DNA from: Bog-473 sp963726135
GTDB taxonomy: Bacteria; Actinomycetota; Acidimicrobiia; Acidimicrobiales; RAAP-2
DNA: 64,000 nt
Assembly: GCA_963726135.1 (NCBI GenBank)
Contig: CAVSBE010000008.1
Span: 2,604,001 to 2,668,000, forward strand
Direction: 5' to 3'
Part shown: in pieces, positions 26,128-34,695 of the stretch
How positions within the stretch are numbered: the first letter of the stretch is position 1
How the letters are laid out: each line of letters starts with the position of its first letter
Translations under genes and position numbers: made by a program
Notes under the pieces: model-generated
Told to the model about the DNA's origin: nothing
Databases searched by the model: none
What the model saw: only the letters and a program-made list of their open reading frames with translations

Positions 26128-27186
26128 ATGACAGTGACCACTTTGCCACGAGGCATCACCGGCGGGATCGATACGCACCTCGACGTGCACGTAGCTGCGG
26201 CTTTGGACGAGCGCGGGGCCCTCCTCGACGTCGAGAGCTTCGCCACGACTGAGAGCGGCTACAAGTTGCTGCTGGGGTGGTTGAGCGACTTCGGCCCGGT
26301 CGAGCTGGTCGGTGTCGAAGGGACCGGCTCTTATGGCGCGGGGCTCACTCGTCACCTGCGGGCCGAAGGGGTCCGCGTCGTCGAAGTCGACCGTCCCAAC
26401 CGTCAACGCCGCCGGCGCAAGGGCAAGTCCGATCCCGAAGACGCCATCTCGGCCGCCCAGGCCGCCCTCTCGGGCGATGCGGCCGGCGAGGCCAAGTCCA
26501 GGGACGGAAACGTCGAGTCCATGCGGGTTCTCCGGGTCGCCCGGGCCTCGGCGCGCCAAGCCCGGACCCAGGCGCTCAACTAGATGCGAGGCCTGATCTC
26601 AACCGCCCCCGAGCCGATCCGGGCCGAGCTCCGGGGCCTCAACGTCCTTCGTCTCCTCGAGCGGGCCTCGACCTATCGGCCAGGTGCCAAGCGCGACATC
26701 GTCTCTTTGACCAAGTTCACCCTGCGGATGCTGGCCAAGCGGGCCATCGCCCTCGAAGAGGAGATCACCGAGATCGACGCCATCTTGGCGCCTTTGGTCG
26801 ATGAGACCGCACCCGAGCTGGTCTCCACGCTCGGCCTTGGGACCGATACCGCTTCGACGCTGCTCGTCGCCGCGGGCGACAACCCCGAGCGCTTACACGG
26901 CGAAGCCGCCTTCGCCCATCTGTGCGGTGCCTCACCGATCGATGCCAGCAGCGGGAAGCAAGAACGCCACCGACTCAACCGCTCTGGCGACCGTCAGGCC
27001 AACTCGGCCCTCTGGCACATCGTGATCACCCGCATGGTCTACGACCCGCGCACCACCGAGTACATCGAGCGGCGCACCAATGACGGCTTGACCAAGAAGG
27101 AAGCCGTCCGGTGCCTCAAGCGCTACGTCGCCCGAGAGGTGTACAGCCTCCTACCTCACCAGAAATTGGGGCTTGACAGCCCATAG
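26128..27186 (+). pseudogene. IS110-family transposase with in-frame TAG (copy B)
   Basis: Same organisation as copy A: the two halves (26128-26583 and 26584-27186) are in one frame split by TAG at 26581-26583. Residue differences include LLDVESF, AAQAALS and YDPRTTEYIERRTNDGLTKK. Retention of the TAG in a copy that has diverged about 2% indicates that the stop existed before the duplication. All DEDD and serine motifs remain intact. Confidence 0.85.
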
Positions 27187-27314
27187 GAGCATCGTACTGG
27201 GGCAGGTCCTGGTCTGTGCCGGTGAGTGACGGCCTGCCGGGTATTGGCGTTGGGTCTGATGTACGTTGAGTCCTGGGCGTCACATGGTCGCCTTTCTCAC
27301 GAAGGAGCGACCTA

Positions 27315-28490
27315 ATGACGATCCCTTATCGCGTGCGCGCCGTCGTCGGCGCGACGGTCGTCTGCCTCTCCATCACCGCTGCAGCTACGACCACCGCCGC
27401 TGCCGAACCGCCGGGCGGACGAGCTCAAGCCGGCTCGGCCACCTCGACAAACCAGCAAGAGGCGGTGGCGACCTACAGCGCGCTCCAACAGAACCTCTAC
27501 GTCGCCCGCCCGTCCGTCTACCGCGGCAGCCCTTCGAACTCGTGCGGCACCTATTCGTGCCTGTGGCCGTTCACCAACGCCGCTGCGGGGACCGCGTACC
27601 TGTACGGCGCCCCGAACGGTGCTCGCTACTCCTCTGACGTTGCAGCCCGCCAGACAGGTCTCGGCCACTACGCCGACCCCTCGGAGGTCTCGCCCACGGG
27701 TGCCGCCCAGCCATCCGCCTACCAGTCCGCCGTGGCGCCACCGCTTGGACCGGGCGGTGCCACGTACTACGACGACAACGCGTGGGTTGGGCTGAACCTG
27801 ATCCATGCTTATCTGCTCACGTCGAACCGGACCTATCTCAGCTTGGCCCAGAGCGAGCTCAACTTCATCATCTCGGGGTGGGACACCAACACCACTGACG
27901 GCTGCCCCGGAGGCGTCTTCTGGGAGGACGCTGCAGGAAGCCAGCGCAACACCACCGCGAATGGAGCCAGCGCAGCGCTTGCGCTCGAGCTGGACCGGCT
28001 CACCGGGAACACATCGGACCTGGCATGGGCAACGACCACGTACCAGTGGGCCGTCACCTGTCTCAGAACCGCGAGCGGTCTGTACAACGACCATGTCAAT
28101 CCAAACGGGAGCCTCAACACGGCGATCTGGAGCTACAACCAGGGCGTAATGGTGGGCGCGGGAGTCTTGCTGTCCCAGGTGACTGGGAACAGCACGTACC
28201 TGAACCAAGCGCAGCAGACCGCGGCCGCAGCCGTGTCTTACTTCGGCACCGGAGCGGCGCTGGTCAACCAGGGGCCGGCGTTCAACGCCATCTACTTCCG
28301 GAACCTGTTCTTGCTCAATCAGGTTGTGCCCAACACTGCGTACGCTTCCGAGGCCCAGAGCTTCGCGTCCACCATGTGGGCGCAGCGCCAAGCTGGAACC
28401 GGGCTGATCGACCCCCAGTACGGCGTCAACGGGACCGCCCCGATGGTCGAGATCTACGCATTGCTGGCCGGGAGTTCGCCCACGCCTTAG
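27315..28490 (+). CDS. Secreted glycoside hydrolase family 76 (alpha-1,6-mannanase-like)
   Basis: 391 residues; ATG 27315 preceded by GAAGGAG. Signal peptide (VVGATVVCLSITAAATTTAA, Ala-rich cleavage site). The catalytic Asp pair of GH76 is in GATYYDDNAWVGLNLIHAYL; tandem (alpha/alpha)6 features appear as TYLSLAQSELNFIISGWD, PGGVFWEDAAGSQRNTTANG (the 'GG..W' repeat) and LNTAIWSYNQGVMVGAGVLL. Established: GH76 enzymes cleave alpha-1,6-mannans, such as fungal wall or mycobacterial lipomannan backbones. The protein is probably secreted to degrade external mannan. It lies directly behind IS110 copy B, so it could use an IS-borne promoter. Confidence 0.88.
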   Translation: MTIPYRVRAVVGATVVCLSITAAATTTAAAEPPGGRAQAGSATSTNQQEAVATYSALQQNLYVARPSVYRGSPSNSCGTYSCLWPFTNAAAGTAYLYGAPNGARYSSDVAARQTGLGHYADPSEVSPTGAAQPSAYQSAVAPPLGPGGATYYDDNAWVGLNLIHAYLLTSNRTYLSLAQSELNFIISGWDTNTTDGCPGGVFWEDAAGSQRNTTANGASAALALELDRLTGNTSDLAWATTTYQWAVTCLRTASGLYNDHVNPNGSLNTAIWSYNQGVMVGAGVLLSQVTGNSTYLNQAQQTAAAAVSYFGTGAALVNQGPAFNAIYFRNLFLLNQVVPNTAYASEAQSFASTMWAQRQAGTGLIDPQYGVNGTAPMVEIYALLAGSSPTP

Positions 28491-28575
28491 CGCAGCGCAG
28501 CAAGGACTGCGCTCCGCACACCGCGGGCGTTGACCAGGCGGGCTAGGCCTGGCTTGACTAGCCCGAAATGCCGAA

Positions 28576-28608
28576 GGGTGGCACCCAACCCGGCGGTAGG
28601 GGACAGGC
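28576..28608 (+). repeat. Dispersed hairpin repeat, plus orientation
   Basis: GGGTGGCACCCAACCCGGCG then GTAGGGGACAGGC. Lies 100 bases before the 28710 gene. Confidence 0.7.
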
Positions 28609-28709
28609 CCAATTCATGTTTTTCGCAGAAGCGGCCGATGAGACAAGTGGTGGCGCGCCTGTTGTGTCCTTCCGTTTGTCGCGCCCGGAGATGAGGGAGA
28701 ACGGCAGCC

Positions 28710-29351
28710 ATGTTCAAGAAGATGAAGACGCTTGCCGGCGATGTGGACGTGGAAGTCCTCCAGCACGGCGAGCTGGGTCGTGGGATCGTCACCGCGCTTG
28801 AGCGCACCGGCGTCTTCGCCGGGCCCACTGACTTCGACGCGCGCCAGGTGTGCATCTTCACGCTGGACATTCGGCTCGACAACCAGCCACCGTTCGAATC
28901 CACAGTTCGTCAGCAGATCGCCACCCCTGACCTCGCACAAATCGTCCCCGGTTCGTCGATTGTGGCCGTGCGAGTCGACTCGGCCGATCACAGCAGAGTC
29001 GTGGTCGACCTCTCGACGCCGCCGCCGATTGTGACGATCCCGTCGTCCGGTGCCGTCAGCGCGGCGAACATCCTCACAGCTGGAGATTCCGTGCGGGCCG
29101 TGATCCAGAGCAGCGGGCCGCTCTACGCGAAGAATGTCGAAGGGGTCGAGATCTACTCCCTTAAGGTAACGGTCCTGGCAGAAGGACGTGCTCCCGCTGA
29201 GTTCAACGTCGGTAACCCGGTGCCGCAGGCCGCCCTCCCCCTCCTGTATCCCGGATGCAACCTGCCCGCCAAACAAATGCCCGAGCCGCCGGACGACATC
29301 GCCATCGACTGGGACGCCGCGCTGGCCGAGTACTCCTCGAAGGCGACCTGA
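28710..29351 (+). CDS. Unknown protein with an apparent internal duplication
   Basis: 213 residues. MFKKMKTLAGDVDVEVLQHG, then two copies of one beta-rich unit: GRGIVTALERTGVFAGPTDF followed by IRLDNQPPFESTVRQQIATP and PGSSIVAVRVDSADHSRVVV; and VRAVIQSSGPLYAKNVEGVE followed by VTVLAEGRAPAEFNVGNPVP and ALPLLYPGCNLPAKQMPEPP ending DDIAIDW. The pattern 'I.A....G...V.....F.L.V...P..E..V.....P.L.PG..L.V..D......AIDW' resembles the repeats of some actinobacterial membrane-associated 'SHOCT-associated' proteins, but a family is not claimed. No signal or membrane segment. Ribosome site GAGGGAG precedes ATG 28710. Confidence 0.6.
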   Translation: MFKKMKTLAGDVDVEVLQHGELGRGIVTALERTGVFAGPTDFDARQVCIFTLDIRLDNQPPFESTVRQQIATPDLAQIVPGSSIVAVRVDSADHSRVVVDLSTPPPIVTIPSSGAVSAANILTAGDSVRAVIQSSGPLYAKNVEGVEIYSLKVTVLAEGRAPAEFNVGNPVPQAALPLLYPGCNLPAKQMPEPPDDIAIDWDAALAEYSSKAT

Positions 29352-29523
29352 CTCGGGAACCATTGAACTCGCGGGCCAAATCAATCGTCAGCGCCGCCGA
29401 GAAACGAGGACCGCTCGTGCTCCGTTAAGTCATGATCGACTCACCTAGGTCATCGGCTCCGCTCACACTCTGATTGTGCCTTCCGCAAACTGTTCAGAAT
29501 GGGTTATTTGGGCGCCCGGGTGG

Positions 29524-29553
29524 GTATCCCCATGGTGCCGGACGGGGGCAGTC
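29524..29553 (+). repeat. Dispersed hairpin repeat, plus orientation
   Basis: GTATCCCCATGGTGCCGGAC then GGGGGCAGTC. The left half matches the block at 11726-11743. It abuts the second repeat family. Confidence 0.7.
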
Positions 29554-29555
29554 TC

Positions 29556-29641
29556 TAGACACATCGCCGACGACCACTGAAAGGACGGCGGCGCGGGGCT
29601 ATACGGGCGAATCGCTTGAGCCTCAGGGCAGATGCCCCGTC
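29556..29641 (-). repeat. Second dispersed repeat family, copy 2
   Basis: About 86 bases with roughly 85% identity to 17565-17651, ending in GGGCA-GA-TGCCC. The copy begins three bases after a hairpin repeat. Confidence 0.7.
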
Positions 29642-29662
29642 AAGGGTGTAGAGCTTTAGGCG

Positions 29663-29878
29663 ATGACGCCGACTGGACCTTGCGCCTTGTGTGGAGCGCG
29701 GGCCGATCGAGTGGCCGACCTCGCACCGAACGAGCCCTTGTGCCTGTGCGAGGACTGCTTGGCGAGCTGGGCGCTCGACGCAGTCGCAGAGGAACTCCGG
29801 CGGCGTGGCGCAGACCCGGCGACCATCGACAGGTACTTGTCGGCCGCTCGCGAGCGCATTCGGGACGGCCCTATCTGA
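29663..29878 (+). CDS. Small zinc-ribbon protein
   Basis: 71 residues. Two CxxC pairs: GPCALCGARADRVADLAPNE and PLCLCEDCLASWALDAVAEE, followed by an amphipathic helix (ELRRRGADPATIDRYLSAAR). The C4 spacing is reminiscent of the N-terminal zinc domain of ClpX (C..C...C..C), but the AAA domain is absent. It may be a small regulator or a protein-binding adaptor. No clear ribosome site. Confidence 0.5.
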   Translation: MTPTGPCALCGARADRVADLAPNEPLCLCEDCLASWALDAVAEELRRRGADPATIDRYLSAARERIRDGPI

Positions 29879-29980
29879 GCCTTTCCTTGTAAACGATCGG
29901 TCAGAGCCGGTCAATCCCGGTAAGGCATAATCCCTGCACCTACGCACGAGAAGTCGATCGCAGGCACGGCTTCGACGGGA

Positions 29981-30025
29981 CTGATAATGCTGAGGTCGCT
30001 GGTTCGATTCCAGCTAGCCCCACCA
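29981..30025 (+). other. tRNA-Ile(GAT) 3'-half remnant, attachment-site-like
   Basis: CTGATAA is an isoleucine anticodon loop; TGCTG, AGGTC, the T-arm GCTGG-TTCGATT-CCAGC, the acceptor strand TAGCCCC, A and CCA follow in order. The matching 5' half is absent (sequence upstream does not pair with TAGCCCC or TGCTG in tRNA spacing). Integrative elements commonly recombine in this part of tRNA genes, leaving such a copy. A near-identical copy lies at 31200-31233. Confidence 0.6.
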
Positions 30026-30267
30026 TCCGAAGCCCGAACCCAGAAGGCATGGATTGCAGCAATCGGGACCGTGGGGGTGTTCAGCGAGGGGATGGTCCTC
30101 TTCTTTCGTCAGTGGCGGGACCAAATCATGGATCAGGCGCATGCCGTATCGGCCTGGATCGCGCCCGAGGGTTCTGATGACAGGGCCTCCGGTTCCCCTT
30201 GATCACCCGCCTCGCGCGATCGTCGACCGCCAACGGGACGGCAGGACCGGTCAGAATTCTTCTTGTT

Positions 30268-31107
30268 TCAGCCGTCGTAGAACCCCAGGGGATGGATCCC
30301 GGCGAGTGTCCTCTCCCTGGGTGTCCGCGCCCGCGCCAGTGCCTCCGCGGAGAGGTGGTTCACCACGGATGTCGGTCGAATCCGTTGGGCGAGATCGCGT
30401 CGGCCATAATGGCACTGAATGAACATCCGACCGGGATCCTCGGGTCCCAGCGGCAGTCGTCTGTGCCAAATGTCCGACACGAAGAGGGCGACGTCACCTG
30501 ACTCGGCCAAAATTGGAACCGTTCCGCAACCGTCCCACTCCAGGTCGGCGTCGGCGAGTCTCTCCCAGGGAGGTGCTTGTCCCGAAGTATGACTTCCTGG
30601 AATCACCCCCGTCGGACCGGCGTCGAGCGGGCAATCCCGGAGATACAGGTGGGCGGCGATCGCGAAGACCGGATAGGGGATTCTTGGATCCCAAGGAACG
30701 CCGGGATCACGAGGTACGTGCGGTCCGCTGTCAATATGCCAGAAGCGCCCGAGATGTTCGTTGTCGCCCGGTCGTTGCCACCACGCTGTGTTCGCGATTA
30801 CGTGGCAATCCTCACCCAAGAGGAACTCGACGATCTCGAGTATCCGCGGGTGGCCGATAGCCCGCTGGACAAGGCTGCTCCGATTGAGCATCTCGTAGCG
30901 AAATGGAGCAGATTGTTCGGGCGGATCTCCCCGATCGTCAGGTGGGTATTCCTCGAAGACCCGCTCGACGTCCGAGCGAAGTGCTGCGAGCTCCTCCCCG
31001 GCGAAGACGCCGTGGAGCTGTACATATCCGTCTGACCGGAGGGTCTCCACCGCGGTGGGTGCCGGATCGGAACGGACGGTCAGGTATCCGCGGGATCGAG
31101 TTGGCAC
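30268..31107 (-). CDS. Phytanoyl-CoA dioxygenase (PhyH)-family protein
   Basis: 279 residues from GTG 31107; an ATG at 31182 would add 25 doubtful residues. Double-stranded beta-helix Fe(II)/2-oxoglutarate oxygenase: YVQLHGVFAGEELAALRSDV start, metal motif GRFWHIDSGPHVP (HxD), the distal His in ALFVSDIWHRRLPLG, and GRMFIQCHYGRRDLAQR, which includes the 2-oxoglutarate-binding Arg. AGPTGVIPGSHTSGQAPPWE is typical PhyH. Substrate unknown; the family hydroxylates lipids, antibiotics, mugineic acids and others. It is the only gene between two tRNA-Ile 3'-half repeats. Confidence 0.85.
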   Translation of the reverse strand: MPTRSRGYLTVRSDPAPTAVETLRSDGYVQLHGVFAGEELAALRSDVERVFEEYPPDDRGDPPEQSAPFRYEMLNRSSLVQRAIGHPRILEIVEFLLGEDCHVIANTAWWQRPGDNEHLGRFWHIDSGPHVPRDPGVPWDPRIPYPVFAIAAHLYLRDCPLDAGPTGVIPGSHTSGQAPPWERLADADLEWDGCGTVPILAESGDVALFVSDIWHRRLPLGPEDPGRMFIQCHYGRRDLAQRIRPTSVVNHLSAEALARARTPRERTLAGIHPLGFYDG

Positions 31108-31199
31108 GCCCCGATTCTGCCGCCATCGGGCAATGCCACGCAACGAGAGGCATCGGTGCTGTCCCAGAGCGTCCCGCTCCATTCCGGTCGGTCTGAGCC

Positions 31200-31233
31200 G
31201 AGGTCGCTGGTTCGATTCCTGGTAGCCCGACCA
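31200..31233 (+). other. Second tRNA 3'-end remnant, direct repeat of 29992-30025
   Basis: 34 bases with three mismatches to 29992-30025, including an exact 20-base run GAGGTCGCTGGTTCGATTCC. The T-stem is no longer perfectly paired (GCTGG against CCTGG). Together the two copies bracket 1.2 kb. Confidence 0.6.
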
Positions 31234-31394
31234 ACTCCGTGTTCCGTGGTTGCGGGACTGAGCTCATCGAACGATCGCTAAGGAAACCGTCGACTACGTG
31301 ACCCGAAGGCGACGAGCGGCCGAACTCTCCGCCACGTCTGTTGAAGGGATGAGGCGAAGACAACCCAGAAGCTGGAGCTCGAGAACCGTGGCGT

Positions 31395-32579
31395 TTGCCG
31401 AGTGGAACATGTCGAATGCCTTCAAGTGTCTGCCACGCTTTGCCCGTGTTGAGGTTTGGTCGTGTCGTCGTGGTGACCGCGGTCATAGGCACCATGTGTG
31501 CCCTGGCTCCGACGCGGGTGGCTGCTGCCGGTGGCCTGAGCCACCCCGCAGTGGGCATGGCGGTCACCCCCGCCGGCAAGGGGTATTGGGAGGTGGCGTC
31601 CGACGGCGGCATCTTCGCGTTCGGGGACGCCGCGTTCGAAGGGTCAGTGGGCGGCCAACGTCTCAACGGCCGGTGGTGGGCATGGTGGCCACCCCCGCCG
31701 GCAGGGGTTACTGGGAGGTGGCTTCCGATGGTGGCATCTTCAACGACGGGGATGCCGGCTTCTACGGCTCGGCCGGCTCCCTCCCGCTGAACAAGCCCGT
31801 GGTCGGAATGGCGTCCACTCATGACGGCGGCGGCTACTGGCTGGTGGCTTCCGACGGCGGGATCTTCGACTACGGCGACGCCGCTTTCAAGGGGTGGGCC
31901 GCGGGCCTCCCGCCGCCGGGGCCACCCCGGATCGCCCTCTACGGGGACTCGCTGGGCATGGAAGCGGGCACGGACTTCACCTCCCTCGCGCAAGCGGCCG
32001 GCGCCTCCGCTCTCGTGCGGACCTATGGGGGGGCTTGCCGTCTGTGACTTCCTCGCCAGCATGACTTCTGACGCCACCTCCTGGCAGCCGACCGCGGTTG
32101 TCCTCGAATTCAGCGGTGACAATTTCACGCCGTGCATGGCGGGTGACCCGCTCGGATCGCCGCAGTACTACGCGAAGTATCAAACTGACATGCAAACGGC
32201 GATTGACATCTTTCGTCCGTACGGTACGGAGGTCTTCCTCAGTGGCACTCCATACGACGCGTCGACGAATGCGAACGAGATTGTCGGCAATCTGAATCAG
32301 CTCTACGCGTCCGTGGCGGCGGTCGAGCCCGGCGTCACCTACGTCGATGCGGGCCAGTCCGTCATGGCAAACGGGGCATTCACCTGGACCCTTCCTTGCC
32401 TCCCGGCCGAACCTTGCACAGGTCCCTCGGACACGAACGTGGTCCGGGCGCCAGACGGTGTGCACTTCTGTCCAACCGGGGACACGACCATTGAGGGATA
32501 TTTCGCTGTGTGCAACGTGTACTCATCGGGTGCCTTCCGGTTCGCGGAGGCGATGCTGGCCCCTGCGCTCGACTCGTGA
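31395..32579 (+). pseudogene. Secreted SGNH/GDSL-type esterase with N-terminal repeats, two compensating indels
   Basis: Start ATG 31395 gives a signal-peptide-like region (VVVVTAVIGTMCALAPTRVA). Three repeats of the form VGMVATPAGRGYWEVASDGG followed by IFNDGDAGFYGSAGSLPLN precede the SGNH domain. Block I is PRIALYGDSLGMEAG (catalytic Ser); the C-terminal APDGVHFCPTGDTTI holds the DxxH pair. A lost base near 31672 (AACGGCCGG) and an extra G in the G7 run near 32028 shift the frame out and back, so one or two base errors would restore a 394-residue protein. The repeats are common in Acidimicrobiia. Confidence 0.8.
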
Positions 32580-32678
32580 CTCCACAGTTCGTGCCAGCCA
32601 TCCTCCGACCCTGACATGAGGGGCTCCGAGCTCGGGCAGTTTCCTCACGGGCGCTGCTCGGAACAGACGGGGCGAAGT

Positions 32679-34386
32679 TCAGCCCGGCTGGATGATGCCA
32701 AGGCCTTTCACGGTCGGCAGGACCAAGGTGACCCGCGAAAAGTCGACCGTCCCACCGAGCCGAGGAGTGACATACGCCACAGTTGTGGCCACCAACTGAA
32801 GCTCGAGCGAAGTGCCCACCTGCGCGGTGTAGCCGATTGTCTCGAGTGGGACCGTGACGGTGTGGGATCGGCTGTCCAGCGTGACCGGGATGGGAGTGAT
32901 CTGGTTGTTGACGACGATCCCGGTGGCGGGGTCGACCAACTGCGCGAACACCCGGGTAGGCCGCGTACCGGGTGCCGCGGTGCCCGAGTAGGTCATAGTC
33001 AACTTCGGTGCGCCGACGACGACGGCTGCTCGGGCGATGGGTACGGTGATGTTCAGCGCGTTGGCCGCGGGGCCCGGAGTGACGGCGCGGGCCACGACAT
33101 CGACGACGTTGGCTGCCTGGGCGTTGGCGGCGACGGTGGGTGGCCCCGACCCGTCGCCGGCCTTCAGGGCCAGCGTGCCCGAACCGGTGGCCACGATGGG
33201 AGCTCCCGGGGGCAGCGGATAGCCGAGGAGCAGCGTACGAGGTGCCCTTCTGGTCGACAAAGGCGAACCCTTTGAGCACTTGCACCGAGGTGTCTCGGGC
33301 CACATACCGCTGCATCCAGGCGAGCGAGAGGGGACCCACCTCAATAGCTGCGCCCGGATCGGTCAGACAGACCCCGTGCCCTCCGCAGAACCATGCCATC
33401 GAGACCGTGGTTCCCTGGCTGCTGAGCGCCCGGTAGTTTGCAATCCCCTCGTCAAGCGTGAACAGGTCGTCGACCGTGCCCTGGAGGATCAAGGTCGGCA
33501 CCCTCACTCCCGAAAGGAACTGGGCCGGTCCCCGGCTCTCAAAAAAGGAGACGGCTCGGGCATCGATCACACCGCTTGTATCCATCTCGTGATCGGCCGC
33601 CGTGATCGAAGGATCGAGCTTGGCTGTCGACGCCACGCCTGCGAGGATGTTCCCCCACCCCGACTTCGGGGTCTGGTTCTTGTCCAGACTGGTCCCAAGT
33701 GAATGCCAGGCAATGGTGGGGGCGATGGCATCGATCCGGCAGTCCTGCTCGGCTGCCGCGAACTGGATTCCTCCGCCGTAGGACTCACCAACCATGCCCA
33801 CCCGGGGCACGCCCGGACGTTCCAGTTCGACGCCAGGCTGCTGCGCCACCCAGTTGATCATGGCCGAGACGTCCCGACCCTCGTCATTCGGGCTGTCGAC
33901 CTCGGCCGCTCCGGTGGAGTGACCAAATCCCCGGGGGTCCCACGTCAACACATTGAATCCGCCTTGCCAGAGCTGCGCGATGCTCAGCGCCCCCTGGATT
34001 CCCGCCTGCGACGTGTCGGTGTCCCCGGACCCACCCCAGCCAGGACCCATGAGCACGGTCGGACGGGCCGGGCCGTTCGCCAACCGGCTGGGGAACCAGT
34101 GGATACGGATGATCGTGCCGTCGAACGATGTGAGATCGAAATCGGACGGGACGCCTGACACGGCCACCGCCTTGGTTGACTGCCAATCGCCCGGAGGTTG
34201 GCAGCCCTCCGCCGCCGCAGCTGGCGACCCCCGCAGCCAATGGATCGGAGCGCTCAGCGATGCACCGGCGTCGCCCGCAACGATCAGGGCGAGGGCGAGG
34301 GCGGCCACGATCCCCGCCACCGAGCGCCGGCTTGATCCTCGGGCGAAGCCGTATCTCGGTCTCCCCGCACCGATCGTTCCTGTCAC
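32679..34386 (-). pseudogene. CocE/NonD-type X-Pro dipeptidyl-peptidase-like hydrolase, one frameshift
   Basis: Signal peptide near the N-terminus (GIVAALALALIVAGDAGASL). The S15-type alpha/beta domain has PTVLMGPGWGGSGDTDTS, the nucleophile elbow VGMVGESYGGGIQFAAAEQD (Ser), acid in LILQGTVDDLFTLDEGIANY and His in WFCGGHGVCLTDPGA. The C-terminal beta-jelly-roll (VNNQITPIPVTLDSRSHTVT, VAYVTPRLGGTVDFSRVTLV) lies in another frame, so a one-base change near 33220 interrupts the gene. Established: family members hydrolyse acyl esters, cocaine esters or X-Pro peptides. Secreted hydrolase of unknown substrate, about 560 residues when corrected. Confidence 0.8.
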
Positions 34387-34695
34387 TGCTTCGCCTCCTC
34401 GCCGCGGTCCGTCCCGGTGCCAGATCGAAAGGAGTCATGCGACCTCACCCGTAACGGACCAGCGACTTGGTGACCACGACCCCAACCCCCACGGTCGGGC
34501 GGCTGATCATCCTACAGTGCCGCCAAAGGCATTGTCCGTGAGACGGATACCTCACCGGCGGGCGAGACCCGGGCTCGAATTTCAGGCCTGCGAGCGCGCC
34601 ACAGCTGTGACGAACTGTTGGCCGCAGTGCGGTCGCGTGTCCCGTTCAGAAGCGACCGGCTCCGAACCCAGTCGCGGCTGCCGGGTTGCGCTGAC
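34387..34695. other. Intergenic stretch, no gene seen
   Basis: About 310 bases between the hydrolase start and the end of the LLM oxidoreductase gene. No convincing frame. It probably holds the hydrolase promoter. Confidence 0.5.

Larger units (their letters stand above)
25845..27197 (+). mobile_element. IS110-family insertion sequence, copy B
   Basis: Same boundaries as copy A (GACCCGGCAGCG to AGGAGCATCGTAC). About 25 substitutions plus a 1-base gap separate the copies; two clusters of change (TGGGTGG to TGAACGG, and TCAGC to TCCGC) lie in the leader, just before the candidate bridge RNA stem. The right flank TGGGGCAGGTCC matches the right arm of the hairpin repeats (compare CTGGGGCAGGG at 25380). 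Confidence 0.9.

Noticed and set aside
4701..29553. CRISPR array
   Set aside because: The repeats are irregularly spaced by whole genes (from 22 bp to several kb), not by uniform spacers, and no cas gene is present.
21699..29553. Classical integron cassette array
   Set aside because: The repeats lack the attC core motifs (RYYYAAC/GTTRRRY) and no integron integrase is in the window, so only a functional analogy is suggested.
29595..30025. tmRNA: GGGGCTA near 29597 could pair with TAGCCCC near 30014
   Set aside because: The interval holds a protein-like frame (29663-29878) with CxxC pairs. No tag sequence ending in ALAA, and no tmRNA 5' motif, is seen. The 3' end fits a tRNA-Ile half.
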